A DNA stretch of 10,592 nucleotides from the NCBI GenBank assembly GCA_028289305.1, contig JANQQO010000216.1, forward strand, positions 1-10,592. The letters run 5' to 3'. Numbering within the stretch: the first letter of the stretch is position 1; each line of letters opens with the position of its first letter. Made by a program: the position numbers and the translations under genes. This document shows, in pieces, positions 1 through 5,342 of the stretch. The notes beneath the pieces are model-generated. The model saw only the letters and a program-made list of their open reading frames with translations. It made no database searches and had not been told where the DNA came from. Origin of the DNA: Rickettsiales bacterium (GTDB taxonomy: Bacteria; Pseudomonadota; Alphaproteobacteria; Rickettsiales; JANQQO01).

Positions 1-816
1 ATTCACCTGCTTGCTATGCAAAAATTCCAGGCTCTCGCGCCAGCGTACGCGGCCCGTCACTTGCTCTACCAAGAGCGGGCGAATTTCCTCCGCACCAGAT
101 ACCGCAGCGGCGGTCACATTCGCCACCACGGGCACTGCGGGCGCGTTTATCGTCACCTCGCTGAGTGCTGCATCCATCGCCTCAGCCGCTGGGGTCATCA
201 GGCTGCTATGAAATGGCGCGCTGACATTGAGCAGCAAAAACCGCTTCGCGCCCGCTTCTTTGGCCAGCGCCTCTGCGCGTTCCACCGCTTCTTTGCTGCC
301 GCTAATCACCACTTGCCCCGGCGCGTTATCATTCGCTACCTGGCAGACATCGCCTGCTGCAGCCTGCTCCGCGATATTCTCCGCGGTGGGCAGATCAACG
401 CCAATAATCGCGGCCATCGCGCCTTCGCCCTCTGGTACGGCCGCCTGCATCGCATTCCCGCGCGTGCGCAGCAGCCGCGTGGTATCGGCCAAAGAAAAAC
501 TCCCCGCCGCGCAATATGCCGCATATTCACCGAGCGAATGCCCGGCTAAGAACGTCGCCTGCGATACGTCAAACCCGGTCTGTTTCTGCAATACGCGCAG
601 TGCTGCAATCGACACCGCCATAATCGCTGGCTGCGCATTTTCCGTTAAGGTGAGCTCCTCCAGCGGGCCGGTGAACATTAGCGTAGAAAGCCGTTGCTCC
701 AGCACATCGTCGACTTCCTGAAACACCTCTTTGGCTTCAGCAAATGTATCGTGCAACGCCTGGCCCATGCCGACTTCTTGCGAGCCTTGGCCAGGGAAGA
801 GTAATGCATGTGTCAT
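1..816 (-). CDS. fabD: Malonyl-CoA:ACP transacylase, C-terminus cut by window edge
   Basis: Transfers malonyl from CoA to acyl carrier protein to feed fatty acid elongation in the cytosol. The frame translates as 272 residues from the ATG at 816 and runs off the left edge; the family is usually about 310 residues, so roughly 40 are missing. The N-terminus has FPGQGSQ (residues 7-13). The nucleophile elbow GHSLGEY places the catalytic Ser at 94, RGNAMQ near residue 119 holds the substrate-carboxylate Arg, and APFH gives the catalytic His at 203. These match the Ser/Arg/His set known for E. coli FabD. A second in-frame ATG at 828 would add MDDN; I prefer 816 because GGATGA lies just upstream and the family normally starts directly before this motif. 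The start lies 5 to 17 bases past the stop of the SCO1 gene, so it is probably the third gene of the purD operon and translationally coupled. It is not next to fabH, fabG or acpP in this window. Confidence 0.95.
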   Translation of the reverse strand, partial: MTHALLFPGQGSQEVGMGQALHDTFAEAKEVFQEVDDVLEQRLSTLMFTGPLEELTLTENAQPAIMAVSIAALRVLQKQTGFDVSQATFLAGHSLGEYAAYCAAGSFSLADTTRLLRTRGNAMQAAVPEGEGAMAAIIGVDLPTAENIAEQAAAGDVCQVANDNAPGQVVISGSKEAVERAEALAKEAGAKRFLLLNVSAPFHSSLMTPAAEAMDAALSEVTINAPAVPVVANVTAAAVSGAEEIRPLLVEQVTGRVRWRESLEFLHSKQVN

Positions 817-833
817 GTTGTCATCCATCGTCG

Positions 834-1448
834 TTATAACAAAGTGTTGAGTGTTGCGAGGATGGCATCGGCGGTATCATTATGGCGGAAATGCGTGATA
901 TATTTACCATCTTTACCCATCACATACATAAATGCCGAATGGTCCATCATATACCCGCTCATGCCTTCCATCTCGATTTTTTTCGCATAGACGCGATACG
1001 CTTGCTGCACCGCAGCAATTTGTTCTTTCGTGCCGGTAAGCCCCGTAATACGTGCATCAAAATTCTGCATATAGCTCGCCATTTGTTCCACTGTATCACG
1101 CTCTGGGTCAATGGTGATGAAGACCGGTGCCAAGGATTCCGCCCGCTCGCCCAAGCCTTGCAACACCGTGCTCATCTTCGCCAGATCGGTCGGGCAGATA
1201 TCAGGGCAGAAGGTAAAGCCAAAAAATACCAGCATGAATTTGCCTCTGAAATCCGCATCACGCACCGCCTCGCCCTGTGCGTTGACCAGGGTGAACGGTC
1301 CGCCAATCAGTGCCTCTCCGCTACCCTGTTCACTGCTCACCTGCGCAGGGCGCTCTGTTGCCTGGTCATAGAGCATGCCGAGCATCCACGCGCCAACCAG
1401 CACAACACCAATCCAGAAAATAGGGCGTAACACACGCTGTATGTTCAT
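834..1448 (-). CDS. SCO1/SenC family copper chaperone
   Basis: Membrane-anchored thioredoxin-fold protein of the SCO1/SenC/PrrC family, which delivers copper or reduces cysteines when the CuA site of cytochrome c oxidase is assembled on the periplasmic side. The 204-residue product begins with one hydrophobic segment (about residues 8-27, an uncleaved anchor). The copper-binding motif CPDIC lies at 81-85, inside FGFTFCPDICPTD, and the third ligand, His170, lies in DHSAFMY. ITIDPERDT (111-119) is typical of the family. The start ATG lies 1 base past the purD stop, and GGAG inside the last codons of purD serves as its ribosome binding site, so translation is probably coupled to purD. No oxidase genes are in view. 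Family assignment is firm; whether the role is copper delivery or a thiol-disulfide function cannot be read from sequence. Confidence 0.93.
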   Translation of the reverse strand: MNIQRVLRPIFWIGVVLVGAWMLGMLYDQATERPAQVSSEQGSGEALIGGPFTLVNAQGEAVRDADFRGKFMLVFFGFTFCPDICPTDLAKMSTVLQGLGERAESLAPVFITIDPERDTVEQMASYMQNFDARITGLTGTKEQIAAVQQAYRVYAKKIEMEGMSGYMMDHSAFMYVMGKDGKYITHFRHNDTADAILATLNTLL

Positions 1449-1449
1449 G

Positions 1450-2742
1450 TTATTTCTCCATTGCTATAGGGGTGTTCTTTGGAAGCGCCCGCCAGCCAAT
1501 ATCGCGGCGGCAGAAGCCTTCCGGCCAATCGATGCTATCCACAGCTGCATACGCACGCTGCTGCGCGTCTTGTACCGTCTCACCCAGTGCGGTCACACCG
1601 AGCACGCGCCCACCTGCAGCCACCAAGCGACCATCTTCCTCTTTCGTACCAGCATGGAAGACGAGCACGTCTTGCTGCGCCGCAGCATTTTCCACACCAC
1701 GAATTTCTGAACCTTTTTGATATGCTCCAGGATAGCCCTCCGTCGCCATTACAACGCAGAGTGCTGTGCGGTTGCTTAAACGCACCGAATGCCCAGCAAG
1801 CGCGCCTTCCGCCACAGCAAGGAACAGCTCCAACAGATCCGATTCCAGCCGCGGCAGCAGCACTTGCGTTTCAGGATCGCCAAAGCGTACATTAATCTCG
1901 AGCAATTGCGCGCTACCGTTTTCGATCATCAGCCCAGCGAAAATGATACCTTTATACGGCGTGCCGCGCTCCGCCATGGCGCGCACCAGCGGCGTGATGA
2001 TCGTCTCCATCACCTGCGCTTCTAATGCGGCATCCATCACCGGTGCGGGTGAATAGGTTCCCATCCCGCCGGTATTTGGGCCGGTATCGCCCTCGCCGAC
2101 GCGTTTATGATCCTGCGCGGAGCCAAACGGAATCACCGTTTCGCCATCTGACAGCGCGAAGAAGCTTGCTTCCTCCCCGGTCAAAAATTCTTCCACCACC
2201 ACAATCTGCCCGGCCTCGCCAAATGCGCCAGCAAACATATCCTCCACCGCTTCACACGCCGTCGCTTCATCTTCGGCGATAATCACGCCTTTGCCTGCGG
2301 CCAAGCCATCAGCTTTCACCACAATCGGCGCGCCGTGCTCGCGGATGAATGCTTTGGCGGCCTCCGCGTCAGTAAACGTGCCATAAGCGGCGGTAGGAAT
2401 GCCATATTCGCGGCAAATCTCTTTGGTAAACGCTTTGGAGCCTTCGAGCGCTGCGGCGGCTTTGCTTGGGCCAAACACCGGAATATCCGCCTCCACCAGC
2501 GCATCAGCAAGCCCCGCCACCAGCGGCGCTTCCGGCCCAATTACCACCAAGTTAATCGCGTTATTTTTGCAAAAATCCACTACCGAGCCAGAATCCCCCG
2601 CATCCACTGGGGCCGTCTCGGCCAATGCCCGCATACCGGCATTGCCCGGCGCAACATAGAGCGTGCCTGCACGCGGCGACTTCGCCAGCGCCCAGAGCAA
2701 CGCATGCTCGCGCCCGCCACCACCAATCAGGAGTATATTCAC
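1450..2742 (-). CDS. purD: Phosphoribosylamine-glycine ligase (GAR synthetase)
   Basis: Catalyses the second step of purine synthesis: ATP-dependent ligation of glycine to 5-phosphoribosylamine. Numbered from the GTG start, the product has 430 residues, the usual family length. The N-domain begins NILLIGGGGREHALLWAL, followed by VIGPEAPLVAGL (about 68-79). The ATP-grasp region has KADGLAAGKG (143-152), DHKR (211-214) and GDTGPNTGGMG (218-228), and the metal/ATP site is NVRFGDPETQ (284-293). The frame stays open upstream to an ATG at 2802, with another ATG at 2757. A strong promoter has its -10 at 2767-2772, so a transcript starting near 2760 cannot contain the ATG at 2802 and leaves almost no leader for 2757. 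GTG at 2742 is preceded by GGTGAT at a suitable spacing and matches the family N-terminus exactly. First gene of the purD, SCO1, fabD operon. Confidence 0.94.
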   Translation of the reverse strand: MNILLIGGGGREHALLWALAKSPRAGTLYVAPGNAGMRALAETAPVDAGDSGSVVDFCKNNAINLVVIGPEAPLVAGLADALVEADIPVFGPSKAAAALEGSKAFTKEICREYGIPTAAYGTFTDAEAAKAFIREHGAPIVVKADGLAAGKGVIIAEDEATACEAVEDMFAGAFGEAGQIVVVEEFLTGEEASFFALSDGETVIPFGSAQDHKRVGEGDTGPNTGGMGTYSPAPVMDAALEAQVMETIITPLVRAMAERGTPYKGIIFAGLMIENGSAQLLEINVRFGDPETQVLLPRLESDLLELFLAVAEGALAGHSVRLSNRTALCVVMATEGYPGAYQKGSEIRGVENAAAQQDVLVFHAGTKEEDGRLVAAGGRVLGVTALGETVQDAQQRAYAAVDSIDWPEGFCRRDIGWRALPKNTPIAMEK

Positions 2743-2766
2743 TGCTGCATCACCCATAGCGGGGCG

Positions 2767-2795
2767 GTTATACCCAGGAAAACCGCCCACGTCAA
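2767..2795 (-). promoter_or_regulatory. Sigma-70-like promoter of the purD operon
   Basis: Read on the minus strand, TTGACG (2795-2790) and TATAAC (2772-2767) are separated by exactly 17 bases, each one mismatch from consensus. Transcription is expected to begin near 2760. It overlaps the region that would code for extra N-terminal residues if purD started at 2802, which is the main reason for the downstream start. I see no obvious purine operator. Confidence 0.72.
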
Positions 2796-2869
2796 CGCGC
2801 AAACACCCAAGCTTGCCTTAGCACCACAACCCTTTCCACCACACATAGAAGAATAAAACAATCCCATGC

Positions 2870-2943
2870 TGTCATTCCAGCGAAAGCTGGAATCCAGGGG
2901 GTTTTAAATTAAAACTGGATCCCAGCTCAAGGCTGGGATGACA
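2870..2943. repeat. Compound inverted repeat, element A
   Basis: The left arm 2870-2897 (TGTCATTCCAGC...GGAATCCAG) is an imperfect reverse complement of the right arm 2915-2943 (CTGGATCCCAGC...GGGATGACA). Each arm also folds on itself: the left as ATTCCAGC-GAAA-GCTGGAAT, a perfect 8-bp stem with a GAAA loop, and the right as a CCCAGC/GCTGGG stem. The centre is the AT-only palindrome TTTTAAATTAAAA. The element can therefore form either one long stem or two arm hairpins. It resembles the intergenic palindromic repeats of Rickettsiales-like genomes. No transposase or clear target duplication is present. Confidence 0.85.
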
Positions 2944-2957
2944 CTATGCGTGCCATC

Positions 2958-2975
2958 ACGAATAACCATTAACGA
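2958..2975 (+). repeat. 18-bp direct repeat, copy 1
   Basis: ACGAATAACCATTAACGA occurs here 14 bases after inverted-repeat element A and again, identical, at 3313-3330 just after element B. The shared placement suggests that it belongs to the repeat elements and is not chance similarity. Confidence 0.8.
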
Positions 2976-3121
2976 TTCACGAACAATACCTTCCCTTAAT
3001 TTTTATCCAGAAAACTCGATAACCTGCTGTAAACCCCCGATCTTTTTCCTTTTTGTATTAACTATAAAAATATGTTAATTTATGCATCAATATATTCTAT
3101 TATAGGGATAATGTAGTAGTT

Positions 3122-3145
3122 TCTCCAATCTGGAGAGGTTTTTTT
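3122..3145 (+). terminator. Small hairpin with T7 tract
   Basis: TCTCCA (3122-3127) and TGGAGA (3131-3136) form a 6-bp stem with a 3-base loop, followed by GG and seven Ts (3139-3145). This is the shape of an intrinsic terminator on the plus strand, although the stem is short. No gene precedes it on this strand. It ends an AT-rich stretch containing TATAAA (3063-3068) and TATTAT (3098-3103), so it could close a very short transcript. Confidence 0.45.
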
Positions 3146-3166
3146 GTGTCTACAGCCTCCCATATG

Positions 3167-3301
3167 CGTCATTGCGAGGAGCGCAGCGACGCGGCAATCC
3201 AGTCACTGCCCTTCCAGCAACTTTGTCCTGCGTAACTTTTAAGCGAAGCAGGAAGCTAGAATCCAGTAAATCTAGATTGCTTCGCTTCGCTCGCAATGAC
3301 G
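3167..3301. repeat. Compound inverted repeat, element B
   Basis: The left arm 3167-3202 starts CGTCATTGCGAG and ends GCAATCCAG; the right arm 3272-3301 is its imperfect reverse complement, starting CTAGATTGC and ending CGCAATGACG. The 69-base middle has its own hairpin, TCCTGC (3226-3231) with GCAGGA (3248-3253). The arms carry GAGCG/GCGACG-type short repeats. The arm type is common in intergenic regions of Rickettsiales-like and some other proteobacterial genomes. The end design (GTCATT outside, AATCCAG inside) matches elements A and C. Confidence 0.85.
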
Positions 3302-3330
3302 AATGACGAATAACGAATAACCATTAACGA
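3299..3330 (+). repeat. 7-bp tandem repeat leading into direct-repeat copy 2
   Basis: ACGAATG, ACGAATA, ACGAATA follow head to tail at 3299-3319, starting in the last bases of element B. The third unit begins the second copy of the 18-bp direct repeat ACGAATAACCATTAACGA (3313-3330). The array may have grown by slippage from the end of the repeat element. Confidence 0.75.
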
Positions 3331-3374
3331 GTAACCAGCCCAACCATTTCTCCTAGACGCCTCCCGTCAATCCC

Positions 3375-3397
3375 TATACTATCCCCTCAACAAGGAG
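3375..3397 (+). promoter_or_regulatory. Possible mrpE -10 box and ribosome binding site
   Basis: TATACT (3375-3380) is a good -10 candidate, about 25 bases before the mrpE start. TAGACG (3354-3359) is a weak -35 at a short 15-base spacing. AAGGAG (3392-3397) with 7 bases to the ATG is a clear ribosome binding site and fixes the mrpE start. Confidence 0.4.
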
Positions 3398-3404
3398 AAT
3401 CTCC

Positions 3405-3884
3405 ATGCGCAAATGGCGTAATCTGCTCGGTTTATTCCTCACCCTGGCTGCAAGCTGGCTGGTGTGGTCGGGCTTCACTGAGCCGTTTTTCCTGATCCTT
3501 GGCACGCTTAGCTGCCTGCTCGTATTGTGGCTGGTCCATCGCATGGAAATCCACGATCACGAAGCCTATCCGCTTTATCTCAAATGGCGCGCACCGTTCT
3601 ATTTCCTCTGGTTATTCGCACAAATGCTGCTCTCCAGCTTCGCGGTCACCCGCGCGATCTGGCAAGTACAGCCCCATATTTCTCCCGTGATTGGTCCGCT
3701 TGCCACGCGCCAGCGCGATGCGGTCGCCAAAGTGCTTTACGGCAATTCCATCACCCTCACCCCCGGCACGGTCTGCACCGATATCACCGGTAACACCATG
3801 ATGGTCCACGCGCTGCATGCCAGCAATTTCCGCGCACTCGAAGAGGGTGAGATGGACCGCAAGGTCGAAAGGAGCATTGGATGA
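3405..3884 (+). CDS. mrpE: Mrp-type Na+/H+ antiporter subunit E
   Basis: MrpE/MnhE family membrane subunit of the multi-subunit cation/proton antiporter. The 159-residue length is normal. Hydrophobic segments at about 5-22, 27-44 and 62-83 are followed by a soluble C-terminal domain containing the family signature NSITLTPGT (114-122) and then MMVHALH (132-138). The start is set by AAGGAG 7 bases upstream. The stop overlaps the mrpF start as ATGA, indicating coupling. Family knowledge: MrpE is an accessory subunit without ion-translocating residues and works only in the complete complex. The antiporter-like subunits A and D are not in this window. Confidence 0.93.
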   Translation: MRKWRNLLGLFLTLAASWLVWSGFTEPFFLILGTLSCLLVLWLVHRMEIHDHEAYPLYLKWRAPFYFLWLFAQMLLSSFAVTRAIWQVQPHISPVIGPLATRQRDAVAKVLYGNSITLTPGTVCTDITGNTMMVHALHASNFRALEEGEMDRKVERSIG

Positions 3885-4141
3885 TCACGCTTGTTACCAT
3901 CGCGATTGTCATCAGCATGGCGCTATTACTCCTGCGCTGCATCACCGGCCCCACCACCTATGACCGCATTCTCGCCGCTAACGGGTTCGGCACCAAAACC
4001 GTCGTGCTCATCGCCCTGCTCGGCTTCATCTTGGATGAAATGCTGTTCCTCGATGTGGCACTGGTCTACGCCCTCATCAATTTCATCACCACCGTCGCGT
4101 TTTTGAAATATTTCAAAGACCGTTCTTTCGCGGAGGAATAA
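3881..4141 (+). CDS. mrpF: Mrp-type Na+/H+ antiporter subunit F
   Basis: Small three-helix membrane subunit of 86 residues, the usual size. Helices are visible at about 3-20, 38-52 and 57-76. Between helices 1 and 2 lies the family signature GPTTYDRILAANGFGT (23-38), and helix 3 starts with Asp58 in LDVALVYALINF, an acidic membrane residue conserved in this family. It overlaps mrpE by 4 bases (ATGA); the upstream AAAGGAG at the end of mrpE serves as its ribosome binding site. GAGGA near its own end serves mrpG, which starts 2 bases after its stop. Confidence 0.94.
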   Translation: MITLVTIAIVISMALLLLRCITGPTTYDRILAANGFGTKTVVLIALLGFILDEMLFLDVALVYALINFITTVAFLKYFKDRSFAEE

Positions 4142-4143
4142 CC

Positions 4144-4473
4144 ATGGAGCTGATCGACATCGCCGGCACAGCTGCCCTGCTTCTCGGAGGATTTTTCCTG
4201 CTTTCCAGCGGAGTGGGCGTGTGGCGCTTCCCTGATGTTTTCACCCGGCTTCACGCCACGAGTGTGGCCGATGCCGCCGGTGCGCCGCTCGTCTTCCTGG
4301 GCATCGCGTTATTATCCCCGGCAAATCTGGTGACCGTCAAAATTTTTCTGCTCGTCGTCTTTTCGCTGATCTCCAGCGCCACCGCCAGCCACGCACTGGC
4401 TAAGGCGGCGTTATTGCAGCAAAAACCGCTCGGCCGCGTCATCAAAAAATCCACGAAGAAGGCAAAAAAATGA
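4144..4473 (+). CDS. mrpG: Mrp-type Na+/H+ antiporter subunit G
   Basis: MnhG/PhaG family membrane subunit of 109 residues with three hydrophobic segments (about 5-24, 47-60 and 62-84). The signature RFPDVFTRLHA (28-38), followed by VADAAGAPLVFLG (41-53), is characteristic. The C-terminal tail is strongly basic (KKSTKKAKK) and probably cytoplasmic. It starts 2 bases after mrpF with GAGGA as ribosome binding site and ends in a 4-base ATGA overlap with the next gene, set in a run of seven As. Confidence 0.94.
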   Translation: MELIDIAGTAALLLGGFFLLSSGVGVWRFPDVFTRLHATSVADAAGAPLVFLGIALLSPANLVTVKIFLLVVFSLISSATASHALAKAALLQQKPLGRVIKKSTKKAKK

Positions 4474-5018
4474 TCGATCCCATCACGCTCAACAGCATTC
4501 TCGATATCAGCCTGCTCGCTTTGCTGCTGATCACGGGTATCGCCGTGGTGGTCACGCGCAATCTGCTCACCTCCACGATTCTGCTGAGTATTTTCAGCCT
4601 GCTTATGGCGGCGATGTATCTGGTGCTTGGCGCGCCTGATGTGGCGATCACCGAGGCGGCTGTCGGCGCGGGTATCAGCACTATGCTGTTTTTAGCCGTG
4701 TTGCTCCTCACTGGGCATGATGAAAAACGTTCTGCCCACCCCATAATGCCACTGATAGTCATCATGCTTACCGCCATCGCCCTGCTTTATGCTACCGCTG
4801 GCATGCCTGATTTTGGCGATCCCAATGCCATCACCAATAACCACGTCGTGCCGCATTACCTCAACGCCTCGTACGGCGAAATCGGCATCCCCAATGTCGT
4901 CACCTCTATTCTCGCCAGCTATCGCGGCTTTGACACATTTGGTGAGGTAATGGTGGTGTTCACCGCCGCCATGGCGGTCTGGTGCCTACTTTCCGGCACT
5001 AAGCCAACGCGTAAGTAA
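4470..5018 (+). CDS. DUF4040 / MbhD-MbhE-like Mrp subunit (matches MrpA C-terminus)
   Basis: Membrane protein of 182 residues built from two pieces that correspond to the C-terminal part of large MrpA subunits and to separate MbhD and MbhE subunits in membrane-bound hydrogenases. Residues about 12-82 contain three helices and the MbhD/DUF4040 signature GAPDVAITEAAVGAG (54-68) with Glu62 in the membrane. Residues 92-110 are a further helix. The C-terminal MbhE-like part has YRGFDTFGEVMVV (151-163) with Glu159 and a final helix to about 174. It overlaps mrpG by 4 bases, so it belongs to the same transcription unit. In many alphaproteobacteria such a gene is followed by mrpB, mrpC and mrpD; here the plus strand is empty after it. 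It may be listed elsewhere as subunit B or as a hydrogenase subunit MbhD domain protein. Confidence 0.85.
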   Translation: MIDPITLNSILDISLLALLLITGIAVVVTRNLLTSTILLSIFSLLMAAMYLVLGAPDVAITEAAVGAGISTMLFLAVLLLTGHDEKRSAHPIMPLIVIMLTAIALLYATAGMPDFGDPNAITNNHVVPHYLNASYGEIGIPNVVTSILASYRGFDTFGEVMVVFTAAMAVWCLLSGTKPTRK

Positions 5019-5025
5019 TGCGCAT

Positions 5026-5056
5026 AAAAAAACCGCTGAGCATAATGCCCAGCGGT
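5026..5056 (-). terminator. Intrinsic terminator of the small minus-strand gene
   Basis: On the minus strand ACCGCTG (5056-5050) pairs with CAGCGGT (5038-5032), with an inner GCAT/ATGC pairing, and is followed directly by seven Ts (5032-5026). On the plus strand the hairpin is followed by TCTCCTT, a poor tract, so it works mainly for the minus-strand gene ending at 5073. Weak bidirectional action at the end of the mrp genes is possible. Confidence 0.85.
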
Positions 5057-5072
5057 CTCCTTAACAGCTTCT

Positions 5073-5234
5073 CTACCCGTTCCCGTGTTTTGACAGGAGA
5101 ACAGTAACCGGGCCCACAGCCATGACGAGTATCACCAGGGCATAGGGGGCACACTGGCCGGTGTCCACATTCTCGACAACGAAGCCGAGCAGCAACGCCG
5201 CCAACAACAGTAGCGAAAAACTACTAAGCTGCAT
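5073..5234 (-). CDS. Small two-helix membrane protein, unknown family
   Basis: A 53-residue product that I do not recognise. It has two hydrophobic stretches, about 3-20 (SSFSLLLLAALLLGFVV) and 30-47 (YALVILVMAVGPVTVLL), joined by a short polar loop with acidic residues and a single Cys28, and ends SKHGNG. The frame is open to an ATG at 5291, but the ATG at 5234 has AGAGGTG 4 to 6 bases upstream while 5291 has no ribosome binding site and would lie almost at the predicted transcript start. The gene is a complete unit: extended -10 promoter at 5311-5339, a leader of about 70 bases with a hairpin, and a strong terminator 16 bases past the stop. That packaging supports a real gene. The function is unknown; a small stress or transporter-associated membrane peptide is only a guess. 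It lies convergent to the mrp genes. Confidence 0.7.
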   Translation of the reverse strand: MQLSSFSLLLLAALLLGFVVENVDTGQCAPYALVILVMAVGPVTVLLSKHGNG

Positions 5235-5258
5235 ATCGCACCTCTTTCTATGTGCTAA

Positions 5259-5273
5259 GCGACCATGGGTCGC
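5259..5273 (-). promoter_or_regulatory. Leader hairpin before the small membrane gene
   Basis: GCGACC and GGTCGC (minus strand 5273-5268 and 5264-5259) form a perfect 6-bp GC-rich stem with a 3-base loop in the predicted leader, ending about 12 bases before the GAGG of the ribosome binding site. It could shield the transcript or affect initiation; there is no T tract, so it is not a terminator. Confidence 0.5.
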
Positions 5274-5310
5274 ACTCAGAAATTCAGTCAAAAAGACAGT
5301 TTGAACCTTA

Positions 5311-5339
5311 ATTGTAGCATATTTTTTCGCTAAAGTGAA
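5311..5339 (-). promoter_or_regulatory. Extended -10 promoter of the small membrane gene
   Basis: On the minus strand TTCACT (5339-5334), 17 bases and TACAAT (5316-5311) give 4/6 and 5/6 matches to sigma-70 boxes, and TGC directly before TACAAT makes an extended -10. It sits in the 51-base gap right after elbB, so the small gene need not depend on read-through. The expected start is near 5304. Confidence 0.65.
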
Positions 5340-5342
5340 ATT

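Larger units (their letters stand above)
2803..3404. other. Gene-free gap between divergent purD and mrpE
   Basis: About 600 bases with no credible gene on either strand; the longest frames are short and lack family features or ribosome binding sites. It contains two compound inverted repeats (2870-2943 and 3167-3301), two copies of an 18-base direct repeat (2958-2975 and 3313-3330), a strongly AT-rich stretch (about 3040-3120) and a hairpin with a T7 tract (3122-3145). The mrpE promoter region lies at its right end. The remainder (about 2803-2868 and 2976-3040) shows nothing I can interpret. Confidence 0.7.

Noticed and set aside
16..549. Long plus-strand open frame opposite the fabD region
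   Set aside because: It lies antisense to clear fabD motifs (GHSLGEY, APFH), has an Arg/His-rich composition typical of a reverse-frame shadow, and has no family features.
882..1430. 182-residue plus-strand frame opposite the SCO1 gene
   Set aside because: It is antisense to a well-conserved gene with an intact copper motif, and has no ribosome binding site or recognisable motif.
2335..2856. 173-residue plus-strand frame opposite the 5' part of purD
   Set aside because: Antisense shadow of purD; it also crosses the purD promoter and shows no protein-family signal.
2866..2949. Insertion-sequence remnant or MITE with target duplication
   Set aside because: ATGC flanks element A on both sides, but the right copy is offset by two bases and four bases are easily met by chance; no transposase remains and element B shows no such flanks.
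2870..3330. CRISPR array
   Set aside because: The repeats are long palindromes with different interiors and irregular spacing; there are no evenly spaced direct repeats with unique spacers and no cas genes.
4461..4473. Programmed frameshift at the A7 run between mrpG and the DUF4040 gene
   Set aside because: The run sits at the normal ATGA stop/start overlap, both proteins are complete in their own frames and of usual size, so a frameshift is not needed.
5026..5056. Terminator for the mrp genes on the plus strand
   Set aside because: The hairpin is followed by TCTCCTT on the plus strand and by T7 on the minus strand, so it is assigned to the minus-strand gene; at most weakly bidirectional.
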